Assembly: GCA_030693335.1 (NCBI GenBank)
Contig: JAUYAU010000016.1
Span: forward strand, 1 to 64,000
Direction: 5' to 3'
Length of the DNA stretch: 64,000 bases
Source: Sulfuricurvum sp.
Lineage (GTDB): Bacteria; Campylobacterota; Campylobacteria; Campylobacterales; Sulfurimonadaceae
The notes under the pieces are model-generated. The model saw only the letters and a list, made by a program, of their open reading frames with translations. It was not told the DNA's origin and made no database searches. Below, piece after piece: positions 45,702 to 56,278 of this stretch. Numbering within the stretch: the first letter of the stretch is position 1; each line of letters begins with the position of its first letter. Made by a program: the position numbers and the translations under genes.

Positions 45702-45890
45702 TTACGAATCTTTTTTAAGAGTACGAAGCTCGGAAGCAGCGATTCTGATTTTTTTCGTGGTTCCGTCTTCAAGCGTAATACGAACAGTGCGAAGGTTTGG
45801 TAAAAAACGACGCTTTGTTCTGTTTTTAGCGTGAGAAACGTTGTTCCCGCTCATTGGGCCTTTACCGCTAATAGCACATCTTCTTGCCAT
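45702..45890 (-). CDS. rpmB: 50S ribosomal protein L28
   Basis: 62 residues: [20 protein letters not shown] and [13 protein letters not shown]. Normal length for the family. Single gene with a double hairpin after it. Confidence 0.96.
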   Translation of the reverse strand: MARRCAISGKGPMSGNNVSHAKNRTKRRFLPNLRTVRITLEDGTTKKIRIAASELRTLKKDS

Positions 45891-46038
45891 TTGAGGCTCC
45901 TTGCGTAAATTTAGGTTGCGAATACTACCTCATTAAACCCAAAGGTTACCTTAAAAGCACTGCTTATCCAATTCTTTTCGCGGTAATAGGTAATTTCAAC
46001 AATGTTTTAATTTACTCTGACTACAATAAAGAAAAATA

Positions 46039-46854
46039 TTGGATAACCATAATCTCGTGATTACCTCAGAAGAAATAGCACTCTATATTCAAAATATTCC
46101 CGCGACTCCAGCTGTCGTACAAGAAGCACTTAACTATGCGCGTGCAGGTGATTTGCCAAAAGCTTCCAAATGTGCTTCACAGGATCCAGTATTGAAACTT
46201 TATCTTAAAACACTCATGAACCGTCCTATATACGGATTTCGAAATGAAGTTTCTGATGTAGCTCAAATTTTTGGAATCCTCGGACTTGCTACAACACAGC
46301 AAACTCTTTACCATTATCTTCTAAGTTTGCTTACCCCTAAAAAGTGGGAACTTTTTTCACTCACCAATCATCAGTTTTACGACCTCCAGGCTTCTATCAG
46401 CAAGCACTGGGAGGCTATTTTAACCCATCTTAAAATCAATGATAAAGAGATACAAAGTGCCATTTCTTTGATACCTGCGAGTATTATTGTGTGCGAAGCG
46501 CTTTTTGCAAAACACAAAACAGAAGTAGCGCAACTTCGTTCAGTCAAAGCGCTTGATTTCAATACCATCCTTTTTCGTATGACCGGCAGTGACCTTTTTG
46601 ACTTATCAGGAGAAATTGCACGCAAATGGGAAATGCCCTCACGAATATCAGACTTGATTCGGTCAGCTTCTGGAACGGAAAAAAACCTTACGGGTCAAGA
46701 GCGTGTTTTAGCACAATGGATGCATCTTTTACTTTTTTATGAGCTTAGCCAAAGCGCTTATGTAAGTGCAGGACTTAATGACTTTATTGATTTCAAAATC
46801 GAATTTGTCCAAGACATTTACGAATCTTTTGCGCAGGTGGTTCAATACACATGA
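46039..46854 (+). CDS. HDOD-like signalling protein
   Basis: 271 residues from a TTG. The chain resembles HDOD domains (IPATPAVVQEALNYARAGDL, ASQDPVLKLYLKTLMN, IFGILGLATTQQTLYHYLL). No HD metal pair is expected in HDOD and none is seen. HDOD proteins act as scaffolds in motility and c-di-GMP signalling. Its stop overlaps the ATG of the STAS/CheX gene (ATGA), so the two are partners. Confidence 0.75.
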   Translation: MDNHNLVITSEEIALYIQNIPATPAVVQEALNYARAGDLPKASKCASQDPVLKLYLKTLMNRPIYGFRNEVSDVAQIFGILGLATTQQTLYHYLLSLLTPKKWELFSLTNHQFYDLQASISKHWEAILTHLKINDKEIQSAISLIPASIIVCEALFAKHKTEVAQLRSVKALDFNTILFRMTGSDLFDLSGEIARKWEMPSRISDLIRSASGTEKNLTGQERVLAQWMHLLLFYELSQSAYVSAGLNDFIDFKIEFVQDIYESFAQVVQYT

Positions 46855-48245
46855 GAGCCGTAGTCAAAGGGCGTGTCGGAGTTTTTTATCTGCAGGGTTT
46901 CTTGGATGGGAATAACGCACCCAGTTTTTTAACCATTGAAGACATAAAAGCAACCGAAGAGCTCAATATTGATATGCTTCTGGTCTCTTTAAAAAAGGTG
47001 ATTTTTTTCAATAAAAACGGGCTCGATGTCTTCGTAAAACTTTTAACCAATGTCCGCAATCATCAACATATCACTGTTGGATTTTGCGATTATGATCATG
47101 CAAAATTTAATATCATTAATACTTTTTACAAAGACGGTGCCGGTTTTTCACTTTTTAAAAGCCAAGAAATTGCTGAACTCTTCACCGCTAGTAATAAAGG
47201 TGAATCCAGAACCGTTTTACTTTATAACGAAGACCCCTCACAGCGTTCCGCAATGGCCATTGAGCTCTTTGATTACGGTCACAATCCTATAATGACGCAG
47301 AGTAAGCATGAGTTTGAAGAAAAAAAGAAGAATCCCGAACTTTATTATGCCATTATTGAAGATACCAATCTTGGAGTATATGGACAAAAAGTAGCAACAC
47401 GGGTTACGGGGAATGCTATTATTTACACTATTTCTCAGTTTTTAGATGCTGAAATAAGCGATACCTTTAACCTTTCCTATCATCAAAATTCACTCAATGT
47501 CGGATTCCGCCTCTTTATTTTTGATGCCTATAAAGTTATCTCAATGAATGTACATGCCCTAAACTTTTTCACTAAACTGGCTTCTTCCGCTGCTGAATAC
47601 AATGCATCCATTTGTTTTGTGGGACTCTCATTTGAGAAAACGCCTGAATCATTCAAAAATGATCTTGAAGATGCAGGACTCATGTTTTTTGACAATATGG
47701 ATGAGATTCTAAAAAATAAAGAACTTTTGCAAGAACTTGGAGGCGGTGGCGGAACGGCAGCTAAGCAAAGCCGCTCCCTTAATAAGTCCTTGGTGAATGA
47801 ATTGCCCCAATTTATTGAGGCTACCGTATCAACTATTGCCATGATGACCAATGCAACCGCTATCAAAAATTCAGTCAATATTCAGACATTGACCATACCG
47901 GGAACAAACGATCAATACGCCAGTTCGATCGGATTTTACGGAGATATTGATGGACTTATTATTCTCATCTTTCCTAAAAAAATTGCTAAAAAAGCTTGTG
48001 AACTCCTCATTGGTGATGAAAATGCAAGCGAAGAAGAAGTACTCGATTCTTTAGCCGAATTTGTTAACATAATTGCCGGACGTGCCAAAGTCCTCTTAAC
48101 GGCAAAAAAACATCTCTTAGATATCACGCTTCCCCGTACCTATGCTGATATCAACACGCTTCTAGAAATTGCTCAAAACAAAAAAGGGGTGCAAGTCGAT
48201 CTAAGTTTTGAGGGTGAACGCTTTATCTTTTTCTTGACACGATAA
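46851..48245 (+). CDS. STAS / receiver-like / CheX multidomain protein
   Basis: 464 residues. N-terminal STAS-like fold (about 1-110); a receiver-like part (about 122-220: TVLLYNEDPSQRSAMAIELF, YYAIIEDTNLG with an Asp at the phospho-site position but no clear Lys); a second STAS-like part (about 225-300); a Gly/Ser linker (GGGGTAAKQSRS); and a CheX domain (about 320-464) with the phosphatase motif ExxN in LAEFVNIIAGRAK. CheX dephosphorylates CheY~P, so the protein may link a scaffold to chemotaxis. Domain limits are by eye. Confidence 0.72.
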   Translation: MRAVVKGRVGVFYLQGFLDGNNAPSFLTIEDIKATEELNIDMLLVSLKKVIFFNKNGLDVFVKLLTNVRNHQHITVGFCDYDHAKFNIINTFYKDGAGFSLFKSQEIAELFTASNKGESRTVLLYNEDPSQRSAMAIELFDYGHNPIMTQSKHEFEEKKKNPELYYAIIEDTNLGVYGQKVATRVTGNAIIYTISQFLDAEISDTFNLSYHQNSLNVGFRLFIFDAYKVISMNVHALNFFTKLASSAAEYNASICFVGLSFEKTPESFKNDLEDAGLMFFDNMDEILKNKELLQELGGGGGTAAKQSRSLNKSLVNELPQFIEATVSTIAMMTNATAIKNSVNIQTLTIPGTNDQYASSIGFYGDIDGLIILIFPKKIAKKACELLIGDENASEEEVLDSLAEFVNIIAGRAKVLLTAKKHLLDITLPRTYADINTLLEIAQNKKGVQVDLSFEGERFIFFLTR

Positions 48246-48248
48246 AAA

Positions 48249-48294
48249 AAGTTCCCTTTTTCGCTAAAATAGCATAAAAATATTCAAGGGACTT
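48249..48294 (+). promoter_or_regulatory. Possible SD-sequestering hairpin before rpe
   Basis: AAGTTCCCTT (48249-48258) can pair, with one bulge, with AAGGGACTT (48286-48294), which contains the rpe Shine-Dalgarno. A short GCTA/TAGC pair lies inside the loop. Confidence 0.4.
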
Positions 48295-48297
48295 ATT

Positions 48298-48939
48298 ATG
48301 CTCGTTGCCCCAAGCATTCTCTCTGCCGATTTTGGAAATTTAGCGCGTGATGTCCGTGCTATCTGCGATGCTGGATGTGATCTCGTTCATGTCGATGTTA
48401 TGGATGGACATTTTGTTCCTAATATGACCATAGGACCTGTTGTCGTAGACGCAATAGCAAAAGCCGCCACAAAACCTCTTGATATTCATCTTATGGTAGA
48501 AAATAACTCTTTTTTTGTGGATCTTTTTGCCCCTCTTAAACCCCAATACATCTCTTTTCATATTGAAGAGGAAAAAAATGCTCATCGCTTGGTGCAAAAA
48601 ATACGTTCTTTAGGAATAAAGCCTGCCGTAGTTCTCAATCCTCACACCCCGGCAGAAGCAATCGAATATTTGCTAAGTGATTTGGATATGGTTCTGGTCA
48701 TGAGTGTTAACCCAGGATTCGGCGGTCAAAAATTCATCCCGACAGTTGTTGAAAAAATAAAACGCCTCAAAGTCCTTCGCGACCGTATCAATCCTGAGTG
48801 TCTAATAGAAATCGATGGAGGTGTTGGAAGCTCAAACATTCAACTCTTAAAAGATGCCGGAGTTGATATTTGTGTTGCCGGAAGTTATGTTTTTGGTGCA
48901 GATGACTATAAAACAGCCATTGACAGCCTTCGCGTATGA
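48298..48939 (+). CDS. rpe: Ribulose-phosphate 3-epimerase
   Basis: 213 residues: VAPSILSADFGNLARDV, VHVDVMDGHFVPN (metal and catalytic residues), MSVNPGFGGQKF and IEIDGGV. It serves the pentose-phosphate pathway. Overlaps trpF by 4 bases. Confidence 0.95.
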   Translation: MLVAPSILSADFGNLARDVRAICDAGCDLVHVDVMDGHFVPNMTIGPVVVDAIAKAATKPLDIHLMVENNSFFVDLFAPLKPQYISFHIEEEKNAHRLVQKIRSLGIKPAVVLNPHTPAEAIEYLLSDLDMVLVMSVNPGFGGQKFIPTVVEKIKRLKVLRDRINPECLIEIDGGVGSSNIQLLKDAGVDICVAGSYVFGADDYKTAIDSLRV

Positions 48940-49523
48940 GAGTTAAGATTTGCGGCATAACCTCCCTTGAAGATGCATTTTGCGCCATTGAGTCTGGAGC
49001 AGATGCCCTTGGATTTGTTTTTTATCCGCAATCTCCTCGCTATATAACACCTGAAAATGCCAGTGAAATTATCAAAAAACTCCCCCCTTTTATCGAAAAA
49101 GTAGCTCTTTTTGTCAATGAAACAGCTGAAGATATCCGCAGTGTCTGCTTATCTACGGGATGCACACTTGCTCAAATACATTTTGATGTAAGTGAACCAT
49201 TCTTTCAAACGCTTGGCTTTCCGTCTTTGCGTGTTATCCGTGCACAATGCAAAGAAGACATACTCCAATACTCTGATCACTACCGTCTCATTGATGCTTA
49301 TTGCGACAGCTTTGGCGGCAGCGGTAAACGGCTGAACATTGAATGGTTTGAAAATGTCGACTGCTCTAAAATCATTCTTGCTGGTGGATTGGATTGCGAC
49401 AATGTTGCTTCCCTAAAACCTTATGGTTTTTACGGTATCGATGTCAGCAGCGGTGTCGAAGCGTCCAAAGGTAAAAAAAATCCGCTATTAGTACACTCCT
49501 TTATTCAAAAGGCCAAAGCGTGA
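48936..49523 (+). CDS. trpF: Phosphoribosylanthranilate isomerase
   Basis: 195 residues: VKICGITSLEDA holds the catalytic Cys, ALGFVFYPQSPRYI follows, and the late Asp is in YGIDVSSGVE. A tryptophan-pathway step. It is coupled to rpe, far from trpB. Overlaps the exonuclease gene by 4 bases. Confidence 0.93.
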   Translation: MRVKICGITSLEDAFCAIESGADALGFVFYPQSPRYITPENASEIIKKLPPFIEKVALFVNETAEDIRSVCLSTGCTLAQIHFDVSEPFFQTLGFPSLRVIRAQCKEDILQYSDHYRLIDAYCDSFGGSGKRLNIEWFENVDCSKIILAGGLDCDNVASLKPYGFYGIDVSSGVEASKGKKNPLLVHSFIQKAKA

Positions 49524-50317
49524 AACTTGACCCAAAACTGTTTGCACGTTTAATTAAAAAAGGGATTCCAAAAGAAGAATTTGAATTGCTGCTCCCCCAA
49601 CCAAGTGCATTAACCCTTGAACTGTTACAAGCTCAAGGATTAAATCTGGTTATAAAAGACAATTTCTATTGCTTAAGCAGTACCTTTACTCCTGTGTCCG
49701 AAACTCTCTTTTGCATTGTCGATGTTGAAACCAATGGCTCCAAGCCTTCCCGCGATCAAATCATCGAAATAGGGGCTGTAAAACTGCAAAACGGTATCAT
49801 CATTGATACCTATGACAGTTTGGTGTACGCAACGGATATTTCAAAACAAATACAAGAGATAACGGGGATTAGCATCCAACAGACGCTTAAAGCTCCGGGA
49901 TTAGCCAAAGTCATGCATGAATTTCGGCTTTTTTTAGGGGATGCTGTCTTTGTCGGCCATGATGCGAAGTTTGATTATAATTTTGTATCTGCGATGATGG
50001 AGCGCGTGGGCTTAGACGCTTTACTAAACCGATCCCTATGCACTATTGATCTTGCAGAACGCACCATTGAGAGTGAACGCTACGGGCTGGCCTATCTTAA
50101 TGAGCAATTAGAACTCTACCGTGAGGCAACCCATCATCGTGCGCTTTCAGACGCCATGACAACAACCAAACTGCTCAAGCGGACCTTGCCGCTCATCCCA
50201 AAATCGATACATACATGCGAAGAGTTGATTGCATTTTCAAAAGAGGCAAAACGGCTCAAGCGACTTAAACCAGCCCCAAAGAAGATTGAAGAAGAAGCAC
50301 CGTCCTACTCTGAGTAG
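49520..50317 (+). CDS. DnaQ-like 3'-5' exonuclease
   Basis: 265 residues from a GTG. DEDDh exonuclease: [20 protein letters not shown] (D, E), [11 protein letters not shown] and the H....D pair in HHRALSDA. It resembles the proofreading epsilon fold but has its own N-terminal helix region (about 1-60). Likely DNA repair or replication fidelity. It ends by overlapping accA convergently. Confidence 0.85.
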   Translation: MKLDPKLFARLIKKGIPKEEFELLLPQPSALTLELLQAQGLNLVIKDNFYCLSSTFTPVSETLFCIVDVETNGSKPSRDQIIEIGAVKLQNGIIIDTYDSLVYATDISKQIQEITGISIQQTLKAPGLAKVMHEFRLFLGDAVFVGHDAKFDYNFVSAMMERVGLDALLNRSLCTIDLAERTIESERYGLAYLNEQLELYREATHHRALSDAMTTTKLLKRTLPLIPKSIHTCEELIAFSKEAKRLKRLKPAPKKIEEEAPSYSE

Positions 50318-51240
50318 CGCCCAACGTTGACAAGACGATTATAGCGCTGTTCAAGACGCTCTTCATCACTTAATTTTCTAAGAGCCTCGACTTGTGCTAG
50401 AAAATAGGTTTTGACAGCTTCCGCTGCCCCTGCTTTATCTCTGTGAGCACCGATAAGCGGCTCAGGAATAATGTCATCAATCAAATCCAATGACTTCAAA
50501 TCGGCGCTCGTAATTTTAAGCGCTTTCGTTGCCGCCTCTACCTTTGCAGGATCATTCCACAAAATAGCAGAACACCCTTCCGGAGAAATAACACTGAATA
50601 CCGAATAACGCATCATCGCAAGTTTATCAGCAACACCGATGGCCAATGCACCACCGCTGCCGCCCTCACCTATCACAACAGATACTGTAATCGTATTCAA
50701 GTTGGAAAGTTCAAGGAGATTTCGCGCGATTGCTTCACTTTGATTACGTTCTTCCGCGCCCAATCCAGGATAGGCACCCGGAGTATCAATCAACATTAAA
50801 AGAGGTATTTTAAACTTTTCAGCCATCTTAGCAACACGCAGGGCCTTACGATACCCCTCAGGATTTGGCATCCCAAAGTTACGCTTGAGCTTATTTTTAG
50901 TACCGCGTCCTTTTTGTTCTCCGATGATCATCACCCGTTCTTCACCTATGTATCCAATGTAGCAGACAATGGCAAGGTCGTCACGAAAATGACGATCTCC
51001 ATGGAGCTCATACTTTTTGTCAAGTAACAAATTAATGTAATCAATAGCATACGGACGGTCTTGATGTCGCGCTAATTGCAATTCTTGATAAGAGGAAAGA
51101 TTTGCATAAGTTTTAGTGACTTCTTTTTCGAGGTCACCTTTTAAGATTTCAACGGCATGATAATCATAACGGATTTCCGCAGCGATAATATCCTCTTGTA
51201 TCTGGCAAATATTTTGTTCAAAATCAAGATATGTAGCCAA
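50305..51240 (-). CDS. accA: Acetyl-CoA carboxylase carboxyltransferase subunit alpha
   Basis: 311 residues from a TTG with AAAGGA upstream. [26 protein letters not shown]-like [20 protein letters not shown] and [12 protein letters not shown] are family signatures. It is the last gene of the fab group; accD is not here. Confidence 0.95.
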   Translation of the reverse strand: MATYLDFEQNICQIQEDIIAAEIRYDYHAVEILKGDLEKEVTKTYANLSSYQELQLARHQDRPYAIDYINLLLDKKYELHGDRHFRDDLAIVCYIGYIGEERVMIIGEQKGRGTKNKLKRNFGMPNPEGYRKALRVAKMAEKFKIPLLMLIDTPGAYPGLGAEERNQSEAIARNLLELSNLNTITVSVVIGEGGSGGALAIGVADKLAMMRYSVFSVISPEGCSAILWNDPAKVEAATKALKITSADLKSLDLIDDIIPEPLIGAHRDKAGAAEAVKTYFLAQVEALRKLSDEERLEQRYNRLVNVGRYSE

Positions 51241-51249
51241 TTGAGTCCT

Positions 51250-52467
51250 TTAGATTTTTTTGAAAATAACGACACCGTTTGTGCCGCCAAATCCAAATGA
51301 ATTACTCATAATAATATTTAACTCTGCCTTGCGTGCCACATTAGGGACAATATCCAAATCACAATTTTCATCAGCATGCTCATAATTAATTGTAGGAGGG
51401 ATGATACCATCACGCATTGCCATGATACTTACAACCGCTTCAATACCGCCAGCTGCACCTAAACAATGTCCTGTCTGCCCCTTAATAGAACTAATTGGAG
51501 GGCAGTTCTCTTTGCCACCAAATGCTGCTTTAATTGCGGCTGTTTCATTTTTATCATTCGTTGGAGTACTCGTTCCGTGTGCATTGATGTAATCAATTTT
51601 TGGATTTCCCGCCATTTTAAGCGCTGCCTTCATTGCACGAAGGGGACCTTCTAGGCTTGGTGATGTAATATGGCTTGCATCACCGCTTTCTCCAAATCCA
51701 ATCAACTCTGCATAAATACGCGCTCCGCGAGCAATTGCAGCATCGTATTCTTCTAAAACCAATGCTGCTGCACCTTCTCCCATTACAAACCCGTCACGCT
51801 GCGCGTCAAAAGGACGTGAAGCGTGCTTTGGATCGTCATTACGTGTACTAAGCGCTTTCATAGACGCGAATCCGCCCACACCGACACCCGTAATCGCTGA
51901 TTCAGCCGCAACCACCAACATCTGGTCTGCTCCGCCTGTCATAATCGTTTTGGCGGCTTCACTGATTGCATGAGTACCTGCTGCACACGCTGTCACACAT
52001 GAAAGATTCGGTCCCATCAAGCCGTGATCAATCGTCACAAATCCGCCAAGCATGTTAACCAATGCACCAGGGATGAAGAAAGGAGAAATACGACGAGCTC
52101 CTTTTGTTTCCAAAATAATCGAATTTCGTTCAATTAGTGGAAGTCCTCCTATTCCAGAGGCCGCACTGATTCCAAAACGCTCTTTATCTAATTCATCAGG
52201 AAAATTGGCATCCGCCATGGCTTCTTTTGCCGCTTTGAGTCCAAGATGGATAAAACGATCGGCTTTTTTAACTTCACGCGCATCCATAACAGTTTCAGGA
52301 TCAAAATTTTTCACTTCACCAGCAATTTGAGCACTGTGCGTAGATGGATCAAAGATAGTGATCATATCAATACCGCATTCGCCTTCACAAATGGCCTTAA
52401 ATGCACTCTCTTTATCATGACCAACCGCATTGATCATGCCCATACCGGTTACTACTATTCGTTTCAC
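51250..52467 (-). CDS. fabF: 3-oxoacyl-ACP synthase II
   Basis: 405 residues from a GTG. VTACAAGTHAI has the active Cys; the two His are in NAHGTSTPTND and KGQTGHCLGAAGG; SNSFGFGGTN closes the fold. Elongation of fatty acids. The gene is preceded by a long hairpin. Confidence 0.96.
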   Translation of the reverse strand: MKRIVVTGMGMINAVGHDKESAFKAICEGECGIDMITIFDPSTHSAQIAGEVKNFDPETVMDAREVKKADRFIHLGLKAAKEAMADANFPDELDKERFGISAASGIGGLPLIERNSIILETKGARRISPFFIPGALVNMLGGFVTIDHGLMGPNLSCVTACAAGTHAISEAAKTIMTGGADQMLVVAAESAITGVGVGGFASMKALSTRNDDPKHASRPFDAQRDGFVMGEGAAALVLEEYDAAIARGARIYAELIGFGESGDASHITSPSLEGPLRAMKAALKMAGNPKIDYINAHGTSTPTNDKNETAAIKAAFGGKENCPPISSIKGQTGHCLGAAGGIEAVVSIMAMRDGIIPPTINYEHADENCDLDIVPNVARKAELNIIMSNSFGFGGTNGVVIFKKI

Positions 52468-52487
52468 ATCTTCTCCTGCTCATCGCT

Positions 52488-52534
52488 GATCTTAAATATT
52501 GTTTCTTTCTGCTTTGGAAAGAATATTTAAGATC
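52488..52534 (-). promoter_or_regulatory. Long hairpin between acpP and fabF
   Basis: GATCTTAAATATT and AATATTTAAGATC pair, and the stem continues with TTCTTTC/GAAAGA, giving about 18 bp with a 4-base bulge. It lies about 20 bases before the fabF start. Likely an RNA stability or attenuation element that sets the high acpP to fabF ratio. Confidence 0.7.
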
Positions 52535-52581
52535 AAATTATAAAGTGACTGAATACCAAGGCAGATGCCTTGATAAAAGGA

Positions 52582-52812
52582 CTACTTTTTACCTTCGATG
52601 TAATTGATTACATCTTGAACTGTCTGGATTTTCTCCGCTTCATCATCAGGAATTTCGATATCGAATTTCTCTTCAAGAGCCATTACCAATTCAACAACGT
52701 CAAGGCTGTCTGCACCAAGATCTTCTACGAATTTAGAATCCGCTTTAACTTCGTCCGGGTTAACACTTAGTTGTTCAACAACTACTTCTTTAATATCTTC
52801 CAATAGCGCCAT
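52582..52812 (-). CDS. acpP: Acyl carrier protein
   Basis: 76 residues. [20 protein letters not shown] contains the phosphopantetheine Ser. Acidic throughout. Lies between fabG and fabF as in many bacteria. Confidence 0.97.
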   Translation of the reverse strand: MALLEDIKEVVVEQLSVNPDEVKADSKFVEDLGADSLDVVELVMALEEKFDIEIPDDEAEKIQTVQDVINYIEGKK

Positions 52813-52894
52813 AATAGCTCCTGTTTTAATGAGTAAAATCGTAGAAATTATAACATATTTAGCTTAAGTGGCAAAATTTTGCCCTCAAGACTTG

Positions 52895-53638
52895 TTACAT
52901 AAACATTCCACCGTTTACTTTCAGGGTCTCACCCGTAATATAACTCGCATGATCGCTTAACAAAAAAGCAGTCGCTTCCGCCACCTCTTTAGGCTCGCCA
53001 AAGCGTCCCATAGGGATCTTAGCCGTGAAAGATGCTTTGATCTCATCGCTAAGGACATCTGTCATATCGGTTGCTATAAAGCCCGGTGTCACTGTGTTGT
53101 AACGTATGCCGCTTGTTGCTGCTTCTTGAGCAAAACTTTTGGTCATCGCTATCACGCCGCCCTTTGAAGCCGCATAGTTCGTTTGACCGGCATTGCCTGT
53201 TTCACCGACGATGGACGCGATATTGACGATTGCGCCAAATTTTTGTTTGCGCATTGCTTTAAAAGACTCACGACATCCTATAAATGCTGAGAGCAAGTTT
53301 GCATTGATAACGGCCATAAAATCGTCGCTTTTCATACGAAGAGACAAGCCGTCCTTGGTAATCCCTGCGTTATTTACCAAATAAGACAACTCTCCATCCG
53401 CATCTACGATTGTTTTAATTGCATCCACAAAGGCTGCTTCATCCCCAACGTCAAATCCGATAACTGCCGCAGTACCGCCTGCAGCCTCGATTTGTGCTTT
53501 TACAGCATCCGCTGCATCTGCTCCGCTACGGTAGTTAATCCATACTTTCAAACCATAACCCGCCAATACACGAGCTACATCCGCACCGATTCCTCGACTT
53601 GAACCTGTTACCAATACATTTTTACCTGTGAATTTCAT
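52895..53638 (-). CDS. fabG: 3-oxoacyl-ACP reductase
   Basis: 247 residues of the short-chain dehydrogenase family: VTGSSRGIGADVA, NNAGITKDGL and the YAASKGG catalytic pair. Reduces 3-oxoacyl-ACP. It follows gpmI after 15 bases. Confidence 0.95.
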   Translation of the reverse strand: MKFTGKNVLVTGSSRGIGADVARVLAGYGLKVWINYRSGADAADAVKAQIEAAGGTAAVIGFDVGDEAAFVDAIKTIVDADGELSYLVNNAGITKDGLSLRMKSDDFMAVINANLLSAFIGCRESFKAMRKQKFGAIVNIASIVGETGNAGQTNYAASKGGVIAMTKSFAQEAATSGIRYNTVTPGFIATDMTDVLSDEIKASFTAKIPMGRFGEPKEVAEATAFLLSDHASYITGETLKVNGGMFM

Positions 53639-53653
53639 TTAATTCCTTTATGT

Positions 53654-55129
53654 TTAAATAAGTGCCTGATCCATCTCAGAAGGTTTTTCGATTCCCATAA
53701 GTTTCAATACAGTAGGAGCTACATTATTAAGTGCGCCCGGATGAACTTCTTTGACCTCGTCATCCATGACAAAACACCACACCTTTCCGACAGTATGATT
53801 TGTTAACGTATTTCCTGCATCATCGCGCATCTCTTCGCAGTTGCCGTGATCTGACGTAATTACCACTGCATAATCATTACGCTTACTGGCTTCAATAATG
53901 CGTCCAAGCTGAGTATCAACCGCTTCGACTCCACAAATGGCTGCTTCATAGTTTCCGGTGTGTCCCACCATATCGCCGTTGGCGAAGTTTACGACGACAA
54001 AATCATACCCTTCATCCATGGCTTTCACAACCGTATCCCCTACTTCAGGTGCACTCATAGCCGGTTGTAAATCGTATGTTTTTACCTGCGGGCTTGGAAT
54101 CAATACGCGGGTCTCATTTTCATACGGTTCTTCGATTCCGCCGTTAAAGAAAAAAGTAACATGGGCATATTTTTCGGTCTCTGCCGTGTGCAGCTGACGC
54201 AAACCGGCATTAGAGATCACCTCTGCCAAAGTGTTCGTCGGTGCATCTTTGGGGAAAAGGACCGAAAGCGGAAGATTTTTATCGTACTGCGTCATCGTAG
54301 CTAAATGAATAGGAACATACGTACGCTCAAACCCTTTAAATTCAGGATCACCTAGTGCAGATGCCAGTTGACGCATGCGATCACTGCGGAAATTAAGTGT
54401 TAAGACCGCATCCCCTTCCCTAAATCCATCGTACCCGTCAAATGCCGCAGGGGTAATAAACTCATCGGTTTCCCCTTTCGCGTATGCATTTTCAACATAG
54501 TCAGCAACACTTTGTTCGCTCTTGGGATGGGCTGACACGATTGCATCGTACCCTTTTTCAATACGATCCCATCGGTTATCGCGGTCCATTGCGTAAAAAC
54601 GTCCGCCCAGTGTAGCTATTTTAATGTTTTTATCCTCATGTGCAAAAACTGATTGTAAAAAAAGCATTGCAGATGTAGGGGCAACATCACGTCCATCCGT
54701 AATCAAATGCAGCCATACTTCGCGACCTGCAGTAGCGGCAATTTCAGCAATACCTAAAAGATGATCAATATGAGAATGAACTCCGCCATCACTCATCAGT
54801 ACAATCAAATGAAGTCGATTAGAGGCTTTGAGCAAATTAACAAACGGACCATTATGTGCGAAGCTGCCATCTTCCAATGCCAAAGAGATTTTGACGAGAT
54901 CTTGATATAAAACCCGACCGCTTCCAATGCTCATATGTCCCACTTCCGAATTTCCCATTTGACCTTCAGGCAATCCGACGCTAAGTCCCGATGTATCGAT
55001 TAGTGAGTGAGGTACCTCTTGGAATAACCAATCATACGTTGGTTTATTGGCTGCACGAAATGCATTGAAATCGTGTTTTGGAGAATACCCGATCCCATCA
55101 GTAATGACTAAAACCGTTTTTTTTCTCAA
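53654..55129 (-). CDS. gpmI: Phosphoglycerate mutase, cofactor-independent
   Basis: 491 residues from a TTG at 55129, chosen because AAGGAGAA sits just upstream and gives the normal start (RKKTVLVITDGIGYS); a longer frame from 55150 lacks a binding site. MGNSEVGHMSIGSGR has the active Ser, and VVNFANGDMVGHTG and DHGNCEEM hold the metal site. Glycolysis. Confidence 0.95.
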   Translation of the reverse strand: MRKKTVLVITDGIGYSPKHDFNAFRAANKPTYDWLFQEVPHSLIDTSGLSVGLPEGQMGNSEVGHMSIGSGRVLYQDLVKISLALEDGSFAHNGPFVNLLKASNRLHLIVLMSDGGVHSHIDHLLGIAEIAATAGREVWLHLITDGRDVAPTSAMLFLQSVFAHEDKNIKIATLGGRFYAMDRDNRWDRIEKGYDAIVSAHPKSEQSVADYVENAYAKGETDEFITPAAFDGYDGFREGDAVLTLNFRSDRMRQLASALGDPEFKGFERTYVPIHLATMTQYDKNLPLSVLFPKDAPTNTLAEVISNAGLRQLHTAETEKYAHVTFFFNGGIEEPYENETRVLIPSPQVKTYDLQPAMSAPEVGDTVVKAMDEGYDFVVVNFANGDMVGHTGNYEAAICGVEAVDTQLGRIIEASKRNDYAVVITSDHGNCEEMRDDAGNTLTNHTVGKVWCFVMDDEVKEVHPGALNNVAPTVLKLMGIEKPSEMDQALI

Positions 55130-55219
55130 AACTTCTCCTTGATTAATCAAACTTTTTGCCGATTATATTAAAATATCACTTTGCATTGCTTTACATCCCC
55201 AACACAAAGAGTCTACTAA

Positions 55220-56278
55220 ATGTTACATTGGTTATACACAACCTTCGGAATCAACTTATTTCAATATATTACCTTGCGTGCAGGGGTTGCATTTTTTATT
55301 GGTCTTCTCTTGACTATATTCTTTATGCCTCGCTTTATCGCTTGGGCCCAACGATCCGCTCGTGTTCAACCGATCAATGAATATGTAAGTGCCCATCAGG
55401 GAAAAGCAAAAACGCCTACGATGGGAGGCATTGTTTTTATTTTTTCAACCATCATTGCTTCATTGCTAACCGTAAACATTAGCAATCCTTATGTGATCGG
55501 TGGTCTTTTAACCCTCATTTTTTACTCTTATATCGGGTTTACCGATGACTGGGGTAAAATTCGCGGCGGCCATAATTTAGCAGGTCTCAGCGCCCGTTGG
55601 AAAATGTTTCTCCAAATCTTCTTTGGTCTTGGAATCGGTATCTTTTTAATCCTAGTCGCAAAACTTGATACCGGTTTTTACGTCCCTTTTGTCAAGACAA
55701 GCCTTTTTGACATGGGCGATTTTAGTATTGCCTTTTGGGTATTGGTCATGATTGCAACTTCCAATGCAGTCAATTTGACCGATGGGCTCGATGGATTAGC
55801 AACGGTCCCTTCCATCTTTGCCCTGCTTTCATTGAGTGTCATTGTCTATATTATCGGTAATGCCTCATTGGCTCACTATCTGCTCATGCCAAAAATACCG
55901 GCAGGTGAAGTGGTGATCATTGCGGCCGCACTGATTGGTTCGCTGTTAGGTTTCTTGTGGTTTAACTGCCATCCTGCTCAAGTCTTTATGGGGGACAGCG
56001 GTTCGTTGACGCTTGGTGCTTTTATCGCTTATATGGCTATCATCAGTAAAAGCGAAATTCTCCTTATCCTCATCGGCTTGATATTTGTTATCGAAACGGT
56101 TTCGGTGATTGTCCAAGTAGGAAGTTTCAAACTGCGACAGAAACGGGTCTTTTTAATGGCACCGATCCACCATCATTTTGAACTAAAACAGTGGGCCGAG
56201 AACAAAATCATCGTCCGTTTTTGGATTATTGCTCTGTTGTCCAATATTCTTGCTCTTATCACTCTGAAGATCCGTTAA
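55220..56278 (+). CDS. mraY: Phospho-N-acetylmuramoyl-pentapeptide-transferase
   Basis: 352 residues with 10 membrane helices. [26 protein letters not shown] (the Asp-rich loop) and [13 protein letters not shown] are signatures. It makes lipid I. The stop shares a base with the murD ATG. Confidence 0.96.
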   Translation: MLHWLYTTFGINLFQYITLRAGVAFFIGLLLTIFFMPRFIAWAQRSARVQPINEYVSAHQGKAKTPTMGGIVFIFSTIIASLLTVNISNPYVIGGLLTLIFYSYIGFTDDWGKIRGGHNLAGLSARWKMFLQIFFGLGIGIFLILVAKLDTGFYVPFVKTSLFDMGDFSIAFWVLVMIATSNAVNLTDGLDGLATVPSIFALLSLSVIVYIIGNASLAHYLLMPKIPAGEVVIIAAALIGSLLGFLWFNCHPAQVFMGDSGSLTLGAFIAYMAIISKSEILLILIGLIFVIETVSVIVQVGSFKLRQKRVFLMAPIHHHFELKQWAENKIIVRFWIIALLSNILALITLKIR

